DNA of 64,000 nucleotides from an uncultured beta proteobacterium (lineage in GTDB: Bacteria; Pseudomonadota; Gammaproteobacteria; Burkholderiales; Burkholderiaceae_E), in the NCBI GenBank assembly GCA_903934295.1, contig CAIZNI010000071.1, positions 62,001-126,000 of the forward strand, written 5' to 3'. Positions within the stretch are counted from its first letter, which is position 1. The number at the start of each line of letters is the position of its first letter. This document shows positions 47,249-54,409 of the stretch, in pieces. The translations under genes were made by a program, and so were the position numbers. The notes under the pieces were generated by a model, which was not told where the DNA came from, did no database searches, and saw only the letters and a list, made by a program, of their open reading frames with translations.

Positions 47249-48436
47249 ATGGCCCGCCAGAACATGCTCGAAGGCATCCGCGTCACCGATCTCACCACGG
47301 TGTTCTTCGGCCCCTATTGCACCCAGACCCTGGCCGATCTCGGGGCCGAGGTGATCAAGCTCGAACCCGCCGAGGGCGACACCTCGCGCCTGGTGGGCAA
47401 TCCGCCGCAGACGCCCGGCATGGGACCGGTGTTCATGCGCCTGAACCGCGGCAAGCGGATCGTCGACTGGGACCTCAAGAGCGAGGAAGGTCGCCAGGCG
47501 ATGCACCGGCTGATCGAGACCAGCGACGTGCTGATCCACAACATCCGCAGCGATGCCGTCCAGCGCGCCGGGCTGGGCTACGAGGAAGTGCGCCGCCTGC
47601 GCCCGGACATCGTCTATGTCCACTGCACCGGCTTCGACGAGCGTGGCCCCTACGCGGGCCTGCAGGCCTACGACGACATCATCCAGGCCGCCTCCGGCAT
47701 GGCGCAGCTGCTGCCGATGGTTGATGGCAATCCGCAGCCGCGCTTCCTGCCGGCGGCCATTGCCGACAAGGTGTCGGGCCTGCACGCGGTCTACGGCGTG
47801 CTCGCCGCGATCATTCACAAGTTGCGCACCGGCGAGGGCCAGTTCGTCGAAGTGCCGATGTTCGAGTCGATGGTCAGCTTCAACATGCTCGAGCATCTGT
47901 GCGACAACACCTTCAAGCCGGCGACCACGTCACCCGGCTACTACCAGCGCCAGCTCGATCCGACCCGCCAGCCGATGCGCACCCGCGACGGCTTCATCGC
48001 GTTCGCGCCTTACCTGGACGATCGCTGGGTCCGTTTCTTCGAGGCGGCCGGCCACGCCCATGTGCTCCGGGAGCCGCGCTTCATCGACAAGCCGACGCGG
48101 CGCGCCAACATGTCGCAGATGTTCGAGGTGATGGCGGCGATTGCGCCCGAGCGCACCACCGACGAGTGGCTCGCGCTGATGAAGGAGGCCAACGTGCCGG
48201 CGATGCGGGTCAACCGCATCGACGAGCTGCTCGACAACCCCCAGCTGCTCGCCAGTGGCCTGCTGCGTGAGCGCGATCATCCGACCGAGGGCCGTTATGT
48301 CGAGGTGGGAATGCCGGTGCGGTTCTCGGCCCACCAGCCCGCGCCGCCCAGCCACGCGGTCGGCCCCGGCGAGCACTCCGAGTCGGTCGCGCGCGAGCTC
48401 GGCGTGGTGCCGGCGCCGCGCAAGAAGCCCGGCTGA
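47249..48436 (+). CDS. Class III CoA transferase (CaiB/BaiF family)
   Basis: 395 residues. Conserved FFGPYCTQTLADLGAEVIKLEP and MRLNRGKRIVDWDLKSEEG, with the catalytic Asp expected in the YEEVRRLRPDIVYVHCTGF region, matching family III acyl-CoA transferases. They activate carboxylic acids by moving CoA from a donor such as succinyl-CoA. Forms a two-gene unit with the M20 peptidase. The substrate is unknown. Confidence 0.92.
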   Translation: MARQNMLEGIRVTDLTTVFFGPYCTQTLADLGAEVIKLEPAEGDTSRLVGNPPQTPGMGPVFMRLNRGKRIVDWDLKSEEGRQAMHRLIETSDVLIHNIRSDAVQRAGLGYEEVRRLRPDIVYVHCTGFDERGPYAGLQAYDDIIQAASGMAQLLPMVDGNPQPRFLPAAIADKVSGLHAVYGVLAAIIHKLRTGEGQFVEVPMFESMVSFNMLEHLCDNTFKPATTSPGYYQRQLDPTRQPMRTRDGFIAFAPYLDDRWVRFFEAAGHAHVLREPRFIDKPTRRANMSQMFEVMAAIAPERTTDEWLALMKEANVPAMRVNRIDELLDNPQLLASGLLRERDHPTEGRYVEVGMPVRFSAHQPAPPSHAVGPGEHSESVARELGVVPAPRKKPG

Positions 48437-48476
48437 CCGGCCCTCAGGGGAAGCCCGGCTGACCAGCCGTCAGGGC
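48425..48476. repeat. Imperfect 26-bp tandem duplication at convergent gene ends
   Basis: Two 26-bp units beginning AAGCCCGGCTGACC (48425-48450 and 48451-48476) differ at three positions. The first contains the CoA transferase stop; the second runs into the last codons of the convergent deacetylase gene. Confidence 0.85.
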
Positions 48477-49387
48477 TGATCGGCTGGCGCCGGGTGCTGC
48501 GCGGCCCAGTGGCGGGCCACATCGACGCGCCGCGAGATCCACACGCCCTCGTGGCGCAGCACATGGTCGAGGAACCGCTCGACCCCGGCCGAGCGGCCCG
48601 GGTGGCCCGAGATCCGCAGGTGCAGGCTCACGCTCATCATCTTCGGCGCGGTCGCGCCTTCGCGATACAGCACGTCGAAGGTGTCGCGGGCCCAGGTGAA
48701 GAAGTCATCCGAGGTGCCCCACCAGCCGCGCGCGTACTTGTTGTCGTTGGTGGCGAAGGTGTGCGGCACCACCAGGTGCGGGCGGCCGGCGGCGCGCGTC
48801 CAGTAGGGCAGGTCGTCGTTGTAGGCGTTGCTGTCGTACAGGAAGCCGCCTTCCTCGGCGAGCAGCCGGCGGGTGGCCAGGCTCGGGCCGTAGCGGCAGT
48901 ACCAGCCCAGCGGGCGCGCGCCGACGGTGCGCTGCAGGCTCGCCACCGCCAGTCGGATGTGCTCGCGCTCCTCGTCCTCGCTCAGGTTGAACTGTTCGAC
49001 CCAGCGCCAGCCGTGGCACAGCACTTCGTCGCCCGACTCGCGGATCGCGGCGGCCAGCGCCGGATTGCGCTCGAGCGCCAGCGCCGATCCGCTGATGGTG
49101 ATCGGCATCGCACGTTCGCGAAACAGCCGGAACAGGCGCCAGAACCCGACCCGGGTCCCGTATTCGAAGAACGACTCGGCCGCCAGATCGCGACCGCGCA
49201 CGCCGGTCGGTCCCATGCCCGCATCGGTGAGCGTGGTCTCGGAGCGGCCGTCGCCGTTTTCGAAGCTGTACTCCGATCCTTCCTCGACGTTAAGCACCAG
49301 GTTCAGGGCCAGGCGTGCGCCGTTGGGCCAGCGCGGGTTGGGCGGGGTGGCGCCGTAGCCGGTGAAGTCGCGCGGATGCTCTTCCAT
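48470..49387 (-). CDS. puuE: PuuE-type allantoinase / polysaccharide-deacetylase fold
   Basis: 305 residues. NodB-like deacetylase fold of the PuuE branch, metal-independent allantoinases that open the hydantoin ring of allantoin. PuuE-like blocks: RDFTGYGATPPNPRWPNGAR, VLNVEEGSEYSFENGD, EYGTRVGFWRLFRLF, CHGWRW, GGFLYDSNAYNDDLPYW and MMSVSLHLRISGHPGRSAG. Preceded by GAAGGAG. Last gene of the putative sigma54-driven transporter operon, 12 bp after the NHase beta-domain gene. The actual substrate may be another cyclic ureide or imide. Confidence 0.85.
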   Translation of the reverse strand: MEEHPRDFTGYGATPPNPRWPNGARLALNLVLNVEEGSEYSFENGDGRSETTLTDAGMGPTGVRGRDLAAESFFEYGTRVGFWRLFRLFRERAMPITISGSALALERNPALAAAIRESGDEVLCHGWRWVEQFNLSEDEEREHIRLAVASLQRTVGARPLGWYCRYGPSLATRRLLAEEGGFLYDSNAYNDDLPYWTRAAGRPHLVVPHTFATNDNKYARGWWGTSDDFFTWARDTFDVLYREGATAPKMMSVSLHLRISGHPGRSAGVERFLDHVLRHEGVWISRRVDVARHWAAQHPAPADQP

Positions 49388-49399
49388 GGCGATGCTCCT

Positions 49400-49690
49400 T
49401 CAGGCCGGCGCCAGCCAGGGGCCGTGCACATCGACCAGCACCCGGTCGCCCGGCGCGGCCGGCGCATCGGGCCACAGCGCGTGCGGCTCGAAGGCCAGCA
49501 GGTACACCGGGATTGGCGGCGCGTCACGCCGGCCCTGCGCCAGGGCACAGGGGTCGGGGAAGTCGCCCCAGTCGCGCACCACCACACCGCGGCGGCCTTC
49601 GATGAAGCCGGGCACCCGATGGTGGCCGGGCGCGGGCGGCGACAGCACGCGCAGCACCGCTCCGGGTCGCCAGCGCGGCTGCCCGCTCAT
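49400..49690 (-). CDS. Nitrile hydratase beta C-terminal (SH3-like) domain as a separate small protein
   Basis: 96 residues. Start ATG 49690 overlaps the permease stop (ATGA). The sequence follows the C-terminal SH3-like barrel of NHase beta or thiocyanate hydrolase alpha. GAVLRV fits GxxVRV, PGHHRVPGFIEGRRGVV fits the PxGHTRxPxYxRGxxGxV motif, DFPDPCALAQG fits FPDxxAxG, and VYLLAFEPHALW with VLVDVHGPWLAPA fits the family ending. The rest of an NHase is not adjacent: the beta N-terminal and alpha parts are fused at 54409-55431. Inferred to complement that fusion. Confidence 0.82.
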   Translation of the reverse strand: MSGQPRWRPGAVLRVLSPPAPGHHRVPGFIEGRRGVVVRDWGDFPDPCALAQGRRDAPPIPVYLLAFEPHALWPDAPAAPGDRVLVDVHGPWLAPA

Positions 49691-50451
49691 CGGTAGGCCC
49701 AGGTGGTGAAGCGGCGCTCGACGATCGCCATGACCGCGTAGAGCACGATGCCCAGCGCGGCCAGCGCCAGCAGTCCGGCGAACACCAGCGGCACCTGGAA
49801 CGCAGCCTGCGCGCTGAGCATCAGGTGGCCCACGCCCTTGTTCGACCCCACCGTCTCGGCCATCACCGAGCCGACGAAGGCCAGCGTGATCGCGACCTTC
49901 AGCGAGCTGAAGAAGTAGGGCATCGAGCGCGGCAGGCCGATCTTGCGGATGATCTCGAGGCGGCTCGCGCCGAGTGCGCGCAGCACGTCGCGCAATTCCG
50001 GCTCGGTGGTGGCCAGGCCGGTGGCCACATTGACCACGATCGGAAAGAAGGAGATCAGGAACGCGGTGAGCACCGCCGGCAGCGTGCCCACGCCGAACCA
50101 GAGGATCAGCACCGGGACGATCGCCACCTTGGGCACCGAATTGAAGCCGATCATCACCGGGTACAGCGCCTCGTAGATGCCGCGGCTGGCTCCGATCATC
50201 ACGCCCAGCAGCAGTCCGACCACCGTGGCGATGCCGAAGCCCACCAGCGTGGTCCACAGGGTCACCGCCGAGTTGTCGATCAGGGTCGCGCGGAAGTTCC
50301 ACATCGACTGCGAGATCAGCAGGGGCGAGGGCAGGAAGGTCGGCGGAATCGTGAAGGCCCGGCAGGCCAACTCCCAGATGCCGAACAGCCCCAGTGTGAA
50401 GAGCAGGGGCCAGACCACGTAGGACGGAAGTTTTTTCATGGCGACGCTCAT
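49687..50451 (-). CDS. SsuC/TauC-like ABC transporter permease
   Basis: 254 residues, about six membrane helices. The EAA loop is RDVLRALGASRLEIIRKIGLPRSMPY, typical of nitrate/sulfonate/taurine and NMT1-linked permeases. Its start overlaps the ATPase stop (ATGA) and its stop overlaps the NHase beta-domain gene. Imports the ligand of the NMT1-type receptor encoded divergently at 51380. Confidence 0.93.
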   Translation of the reverse strand: MSVAMKKLPSYVVWPLLFTLGLFGIWELACRAFTIPPTFLPSPLLISQSMWNFRATLIDNSAVTLWTTLVGFGIATVVGLLLGVMIGASRGIYEALYPVMIGFNSVPKVAIVPVLILWFGVGTLPAVLTAFLISFFPIVVNVATGLATTEPELRDVLRALGASRLEIIRKIGLPRSMPYFFSSLKVAITLAFVGSVMAETVGSNKGVGHLMLSAQAAFQVPLVFAGLLALAALGIVLYAVMAIVERRFTTWAYR

Positions 50452-51248
50452 TCGGACTGGTGGCGGATGTGGCTGCGCAGCAGCTGCACGGTCTCGGCGA
50501 ACGCCGGGGTGTAGGTGAGCGGCAGTTCGCGCGGTCGCGGCAGGTCGACTTCATGGCGCAGCACGATGCGCCCGGGGCGCGGCGAAAACACATAGACGGT
50601 GTCGGCCAGGAAGGCGGCTTCGCGCAGATCGTGGGTGACCAGCATGACGGTGACGCCGCGCTCGGCGTGCAGGTCGCGCAGCGTGCACCACAGGTCCTCG
50701 CGGGTGAATGCATCGAGCGCGCCGAACGGTTCATCGAGCAGCAGGATCTCGGGCTCGTGGATGAGCGCGCGGCAGATCGAGGTGCGCTGCTGCATGCCGC
50801 CCGACAGTTCCCAGGGAAACTTGTTGCCGAAGCCGCCCAGGCCGACCCGACTGAGGAGCGCTTCGATCTTCTCGACATAGGCGGCGCGCTCGCGGCGCAG
50901 CAGGCGCTTGTGCGGTTCGACGACCTCCAGCGGCAGCATCACGTTGTCGATCGTGTTGCGCCAGGGCAGCAGGTTGGACGCCTGGAAGGCCATGCCGACC
51001 GATTTCAGCGGCCCCGCGATCTCGCGTCCCTCCACCAGCGCGACGCCGTCGCTGACCGGCACCAGGCCCGACAGGATCTTCATCAACGTGCTCTTGCCGC
51101 ACCCGGACGGACCGACCACCGCGACGAACTCGCCGCGCCGGATGTTCAGGTCGATGCCGTCGATGGCGAGCGTGGAGCGATCGCCGGCGCCATAGCGCAG
51201 ACTGACTTTTTCGAGTTGGACCAGATTGGCTGTGCTGCTCGAGTTCAC
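50448..51248 (-). CDS. SsuB/TauB-like ABC transporter ATPase
   Basis: 266 residues from GTG 51248. Walker A VGPSGCGKST, Q-loop FQASNLLPW, signature ELSGGMQQRTSICRAL, Walker B LLLDEPFGALDA, H-loop LVTHDLREA. ATG 51281 is in frame, but it would lie on the -12 half of a sigma54-like promoter (51281-51296). The GTG has AGAGGA 4 nt upstream and a predicted leader of about 22 nt, so GTG is preferred. First gene of the operon permease, NHase beta-domain, PuuE-like. Confidence 0.92.
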   Translation of the reverse strand: MNSSSTANLVQLEKVSLRYGAGDRSTLAIDGIDLNIRRGEFVAVVGPSGCGKSTLMKILSGLVPVSDGVALVEGREIAGPLKSVGMAFQASNLLPWRNTIDNVMLPLEVVEPHKRLLRRERAAYVEKIEALLSRVGLGGFGNKFPWELSGGMQQRTSICRALIHEPEILLLDEPFGALDAFTREDLWCTLRDLHAERGVTVMLVTHDLREAAFLADTVYVFSPRPGRIVLRHEVDLPRPRELPLTYTPAFAETVQLLRSHIRHQSE

Positions 51249-51280
51249 GGTTTCCTCTCGTTGGCTTTGCGCATCTGACA

Positions 51281-51296
51281 TGCAAGAGCCGTGCCT
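51281..51296 (-). promoter_or_regulatory. Sigma54-type promoter for the transporter/NHase-beta operon
   Basis: Minus-strand AGGCACGGCTCTTGCA: GG and GC at consensus spacing, -24 GGCACG and -12 TTGCA perfect; only the first T is changed. Predicted transcription start is near 51270. Confidence 0.72.
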
Positions 51297-51316
51297 CCCG
51301 GCGCGGACTCGCGCTT

Positions 51317-51332
51317 TGGCATGCGACTTGCA
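51317..51332 (+). promoter_or_regulatory. Sigma54-type promoter for the NMT1-like receptor gene
   Basis: TGGCATGCGACTTGCA matches TGGCAYRN5TTGCA. Predicted start is near 51343, with a leader of about 37 nt to GTG 51380. The element overlaps a perfect inverted repeat, GGCATGC (51318-51324) and GCATGCC (51330-51336). Confidence 0.75.
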
Positions 51333-51379
51333 TGCCGAAGGCGCAGCAACTGCCCCTCCGACATCGAAAGGATTCAACC

Positions 51380-52417
51380 GTGATTCGACCCCGACTGTTA
51401 TCGCTGCTGGCTGCGGCCCTGCTGACCCTGAGCGTGCCCGCGGGCGCCCAGACACCCGTCAAGTTCTCGCTCGACTGGCGCTTCGAGACGCCCAACAGCG
51501 GCTTTCTCGTGGCGCTGGACAAGGGCTTCTACAAGGCCGAGGGACTGGATGTGACGATCGATCCGGGCAATGGATCGGTCGATGGCATCAACCGGGTCGC
51601 CAGCGGCTCCTACAACCTGGCGATGGCCGATGTGAATTCGCTGGTGCGCTTTCGCGACAATCCCGCCAATCCGCAGATCAAGGCGGTGTTCATGGTGATG
51701 AACTCACCCGCGTTCGCGGTGACGTCACTGAAGAAAAGCGGTATTGCCAAGCCGAAGGATCTGGAAGGTCGGCTGGTCGGTGCACCGGCGGCCGATGGTG
51801 CCTATGCCAACTGGGCGGCGTTCATCAAGGCGTCGGGCGTGGATGCCTCGAAGGTGCGTATCGAGAATGTCGGCTTTCCGGTGCGCGAGCCGATGCTGAT
51901 GCAGGGCAAGGTCGATGCGATCGTGGGCTTTGCCTACAGTGCGATTCCCTCGCTGCAGGCCAACGGTATCAAGCCCGAGGACATCTCGGTGATGTACATG
52001 CGTGACTTCGGGCTCGAGCTGTTCGGTAACGCGCTGCTGGTCGGCCCCCAGTTCCTGAAGGACAACCCCGACACGGTGCGCAAGTTCATCCGCGCGAGCA
52101 TCCGCGGCTTCATGGAGGTGGCGAACAACCCGGCCGAGGGCATGGCCTCGGTGCTCAAGCGCAACCCGGTGACCACCGAGGCGGCCGAGAAGGCCCGCCT
52201 GTCGATGTTCATGAACGACAACTTCTTCACCAGCGAGATCAAGGCCAACGGGGTCGGATTCGTTGACCCGGCCCGGCTGGCACGCTCGATCGATCAGATC
52301 GGCGAGTCGTTCAAGTTCACCAACAAGCCCCGGCCCGATGATTTCTACACCGATGCCTTCCTGCCCCCGAGGGCGGAGCGTCAGGTGCCGGCGGCGATCG
52401 CGGCGCGGCGCTACTAG
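51380..52417 (+). CDS. NMT1/THI5-like ABC transporter substrate-binding protein
   Basis: 345 residues from GTG 51380 with AAAGGA upstream. Signal peptide LLAAALLTLSVPAGAQ. VKFSLDWRFETPNSGFLVALDKGFY and GNGSVDGINRVASGSY are similar to the receptor at 19375. Divergent from the SsuBC-like pair and probably its receptor. Both sides have sigma54-type promoters, so uptake is likely nitrogen-controlled. Confidence 0.92.
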   Translation: MIRPRLLSLLAAALLTLSVPAGAQTPVKFSLDWRFETPNSGFLVALDKGFYKAEGLDVTIDPGNGSVDGINRVASGSYNLAMADVNSLVRFRDNPANPQIKAVFMVMNSPAFAVTSLKKSGIAKPKDLEGRLVGAPAADGAYANWAAFIKASGVDASKVRIENVGFPVREPMLMQGKVDAIVGFAYSAIPSLQANGIKPEDISVMYMRDFGLELFGNALLVGPQFLKDNPDTVRKFIRASIRGFMEVANNPAEGMASVLKRNPVTTEAAEKARLSMFMNDNFFTSEIKANGVGFVDPARLARSIDQIGESFKFTNKPRPDDFYTDAFLPPRAERQVPAAIAARRY

Positions 52418-52429
52418 GCGAGTGCGGCG

Positions 52430-52459
52430 CGGTCCGCGGCCGGATGCGGCTGCGGACCG
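52430..52459. terminator. Hairpin downstream of the NMT1-like receptor
   Basis: CGGTCCGC (52430-52437) pairs with GCGGACCG (52452-52459), 14-nt loop, 12 bp after the receptor stop. First of two hairpins between convergent genes. Confidence 0.45.
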
Positions 52460-52463
52460 TCTT

Positions 52464-52484
52464 CGCGGGGGGAATCCCCCCGCG
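52464..52484. terminator. Hairpin between convergent genes, likely bidirectional terminator
   Basis: CGCGGGGGGA, one A, TCCCCCCGCG: perfect 10-bp arms, 4 bp before the AtzD-like stop. No T-tract. Confidence 0.5.
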
Positions 52485-52487
52485 GGT

Positions 52488-53633
52488 TCATTTCAGTGCG
52501 TCCTCGCGGAACACCACCGCCACCATTCCGCCCCCTTCCGGTGCCTGGTGCACCGAGTCGGCCGACACGAAAAAGCGCAGGTGGCCGAGCAGGCTGCCGA
52601 ACACGCCAGAGGCGGCGGCCCGGATGTGCGACTCCGGTGCCCAGCCGCTGCTGTAGACGGTGGTGCGCGAGCCGCGCACCACCCCGTCTTCCGGCACCAT
52701 GGTCTTGGCGATGAGCGCCTCGATGCGCTCGCCATCGAGCAGGTCGCCGAATGCATCGAAGCGAAATCCGTTGTCCGCCAGCAGCGCGCGGATTGAACGC
52801 TGGTCGAGCAGGTCGCGGGTGTGCGTCGAGTCGATCCGCAGGTCGCCCCCGGCACCCGGCCGGTTGCCCAGCGCCACCGCTTCGACGCGATTGATCTCGG
52901 CGCCGGTGATTCCCTGGACATGGCGCGTGTACAGCGACAGGTCGCGCGCGATCGAGGCGTCGGTGAGCTGCGCGCGGTCGATCTCGCCCAGTGCCACGCC
53001 CCCGCCGAGTGCGGAAATCGCGCGACCGCGGTGCATGGTGGTGTTCGCCGGCGTGGCCGCCGGGTGACGCGCCGGCAGCAGCGGCGATTTGATGAAGAGC
53101 AGGCGCACTTGCGAGGCCTCGAGTCCGGCGTCACGCAGGGCGGCGCGCGCGGTGTCGGCCACCCGGTCGATCAGGGCCAGCGTGCCGATCTCCCCGACCG
53201 GCACCGGCGCGCTGCGCGCAAAGCCCAGTGTCAGCCGCGCGGGCAGGTCGTCGCGGGCGGCGCCCGCTGGTGGCCGGTTGCCATCACCGGCGGCGAGCGT
53301 GGCCTCTGCGGCGGCGAGCGTGCCCTCTGCGGCGGCGAGCGGGCTGTCCTCGTGGGTCTGTGCGAAGGCGAAGCCCTTGGGCGAACCGACGCCCTCGCTG
53401 CCAATCGCGAGCATCGAGATCGCGCGGTCCGTCAGCCCGTGGCGTTCAAACAGGCGCTCGAGCTGCAGCTTGAGCAGGTCGCGCGAGAAGTCATTGGGCG
53501 CGTGGTGGCCCTCGGTCTTGGCGAACACCACCAGACGGCTGATCGAGTCGCGCGGCAAGCCGGCGAGCCAGGCGTCGAGCACCGAGACATCGCCGGCCCC
53601 GGCCATGTCGAAACACATTACCTGCGCAGTCAT
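52488..53633 (-). CDS. AtzD/barbiturase-family paralog with altered catalytic serine
   Basis: 381 residues from ATG 53633. Family motifs are clear: Lys39 (FAKTEG), Ser84 (SEGVGSP), Lys182 (FIKSPLL), RAISALGGGVALGE, Lys310 with EDGVVRGSR, and Ser357 (FVSADSVHQAPEGGG). The domain 2 serine expected in an SASAGIE-like motif is replaced: the aligned segment is QGITGAE, with Ile242 at that position. A tandem 7-residue repeat (about 99-119) lengthens a linker. Last gene of an eight-gene overlapping operon; its start overlaps the dehydrogenase stop. It may bind or open a different ring. Confidence 0.82.
   Translation of the reverse strand: MTAQVMCFDMAGAGDVSVLDAWLAGLPRDSISRLVVFAKTEGHHAPNDFSRDLLKLQLERLFERHGLTDRAISMLAIGSEGVGSPKGFAFAQTHEDSPLAAAEGTLAAAEATLAAGDGNRPPAGAARDDLPARLTLGFARSAPVPVGEIGTLALIDRVADTARAALRDAGLEASQVRLLFIKSPLLPARHPAATPANTTMHRGRAISALGGGVALGEIDRAQLTDASIARDLSLYTRHVQGITGAEINRVEAVALGNRPGAGGDLRIDSTHTRDLLDQRSIRALLADNGFRFDAFGDLLDGERIEALIAKTMVPEDGVVRGSRTTVYSSGWAPESHIRAAASGVFGSLLGHLRFFVSADSVHQAPEGGGMVAVVFREDALK
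53290..53351 (-). repeat. 21-bp in-frame tandem repeat inside the AtzD-like gene
   Basis: Units at 53290-53310 and 53311-53331 differ at one base, followed by a degenerate third copy. They encode LAAAEGT, LAAAEAT and a diverged copy in an inter-domain linker. Confidence 0.9.
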
Positions 53634-54409
53634 GAATCGCTTTCCCAGAGAGCCGTCCAGAGTTCGGCCAGCGCCAGTCCGCGGGGGGCGGCCTCGGCGC
53701 ACAGTTCAAGGTCCTTGCGCAGCCACTCGAAAGTGCGGCTGGCGTTGTTGTCGGGTTCGCTGAGGGTCGCGCGCAGCCGCTCGAGCTGCACCGAGGCGGC
53801 GCTGCCGCGCGCGAGCACATCGAAGACCTGCGCCGGATCGAGCCCGGCGGCGCGGCTGAAGGACTGCGCCTGGGCGAGGCCCGCGGCCACGCCGGCGATC
53901 GCGATCTGATTGGCCATCTTGCACAGCTGGCCCGCGCCGGGCGGCCCCAGGTGCAGGCAGCTGGCGGCATAGGCCGACATCAGTCGGATGGCCGGATCGG
54001 CATCGGCCGGATGGGCGCCCAGCATCGCGACCAGTTCGCCGCGCCCGGCGCCGGCCGCGCCGCCGCTCAGCGGCGCGTCGCAGTAGCGCAGGCCGGCGGC
54101 GCGGGCCCGCGCATCGGCCTCGCGGGCCCACCGCGCCGAGGTGGTGCCGTGTTCGATCACCAGCGTGCCGGGGTGCCAGTGCGCGATCCCCTGATCGAAG
54201 ACCGCCTGCGCGGCCGCTTCGTCGGTCACGCAGATCAGGACCGCCTCGGCCGGCCCGGGGGGCGCGGGCGTGGCGCCGAACTCGCGCTGCCAGCGGTGTT
54301 GCGTGTCGCTGTTGCGGTCGATGCCGGTCACCGCATGCCCCTGGCGCGCCAGTCGCCCGGCCATCGGATAGCCCATCGCGCCCAGGCCGATGAAAGCGAT
54401 GGTTGCCAT
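53630..54409 (-). CDS. 6PGDH/3-hydroxyisobutyrate dehydrogenase-like oxidoreductase
   Basis: 259 residues. N-terminal Rossmann motif AFIGLGAMGYPMAGRL, substrate-loop DAPLSGGAAGAGRGEL, and catalytic Lys in GQLCKMANQIAIAG. This is short for the family, with a reduced C-terminal helical domain. Probably oxidises a beta-hydroxyacid or reduces a semialdehyde. It overlaps both neighbours (1 bp and 4 bp). A second family member is three genes upstream. Confidence 0.9.
   Translation of the reverse strand: MATIAFIGLGAMGYPMAGRLARQGHAVTGIDRNSDTQHRWQREFGATPAPPGPAEAVLICVTDEAAAQAVFDQGIAHWHPGTLVIEHGTTSARWAREADARARAAGLRYCDAPLSGGAAGAGRGELVAMLGAHPADADPAIRLMSAYAASCLHLGPPGAGQLCKMANQIAIAGVAAGLAQAQSFSRAAGLDPAQVFDVLARGSAASVQLERLRATLSEPDNNASRTFEWLRKDLELCAEAAPRGLALAELWTALWESDS

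Noticed and set aside
42886-47298. 1470-aa fused histidine kinase
   Set aside because: The upstream two-fifths of the open frame is antisense to the M20 peptidase and the region before it; the real kinase begins near 45657 with its first membrane helix.
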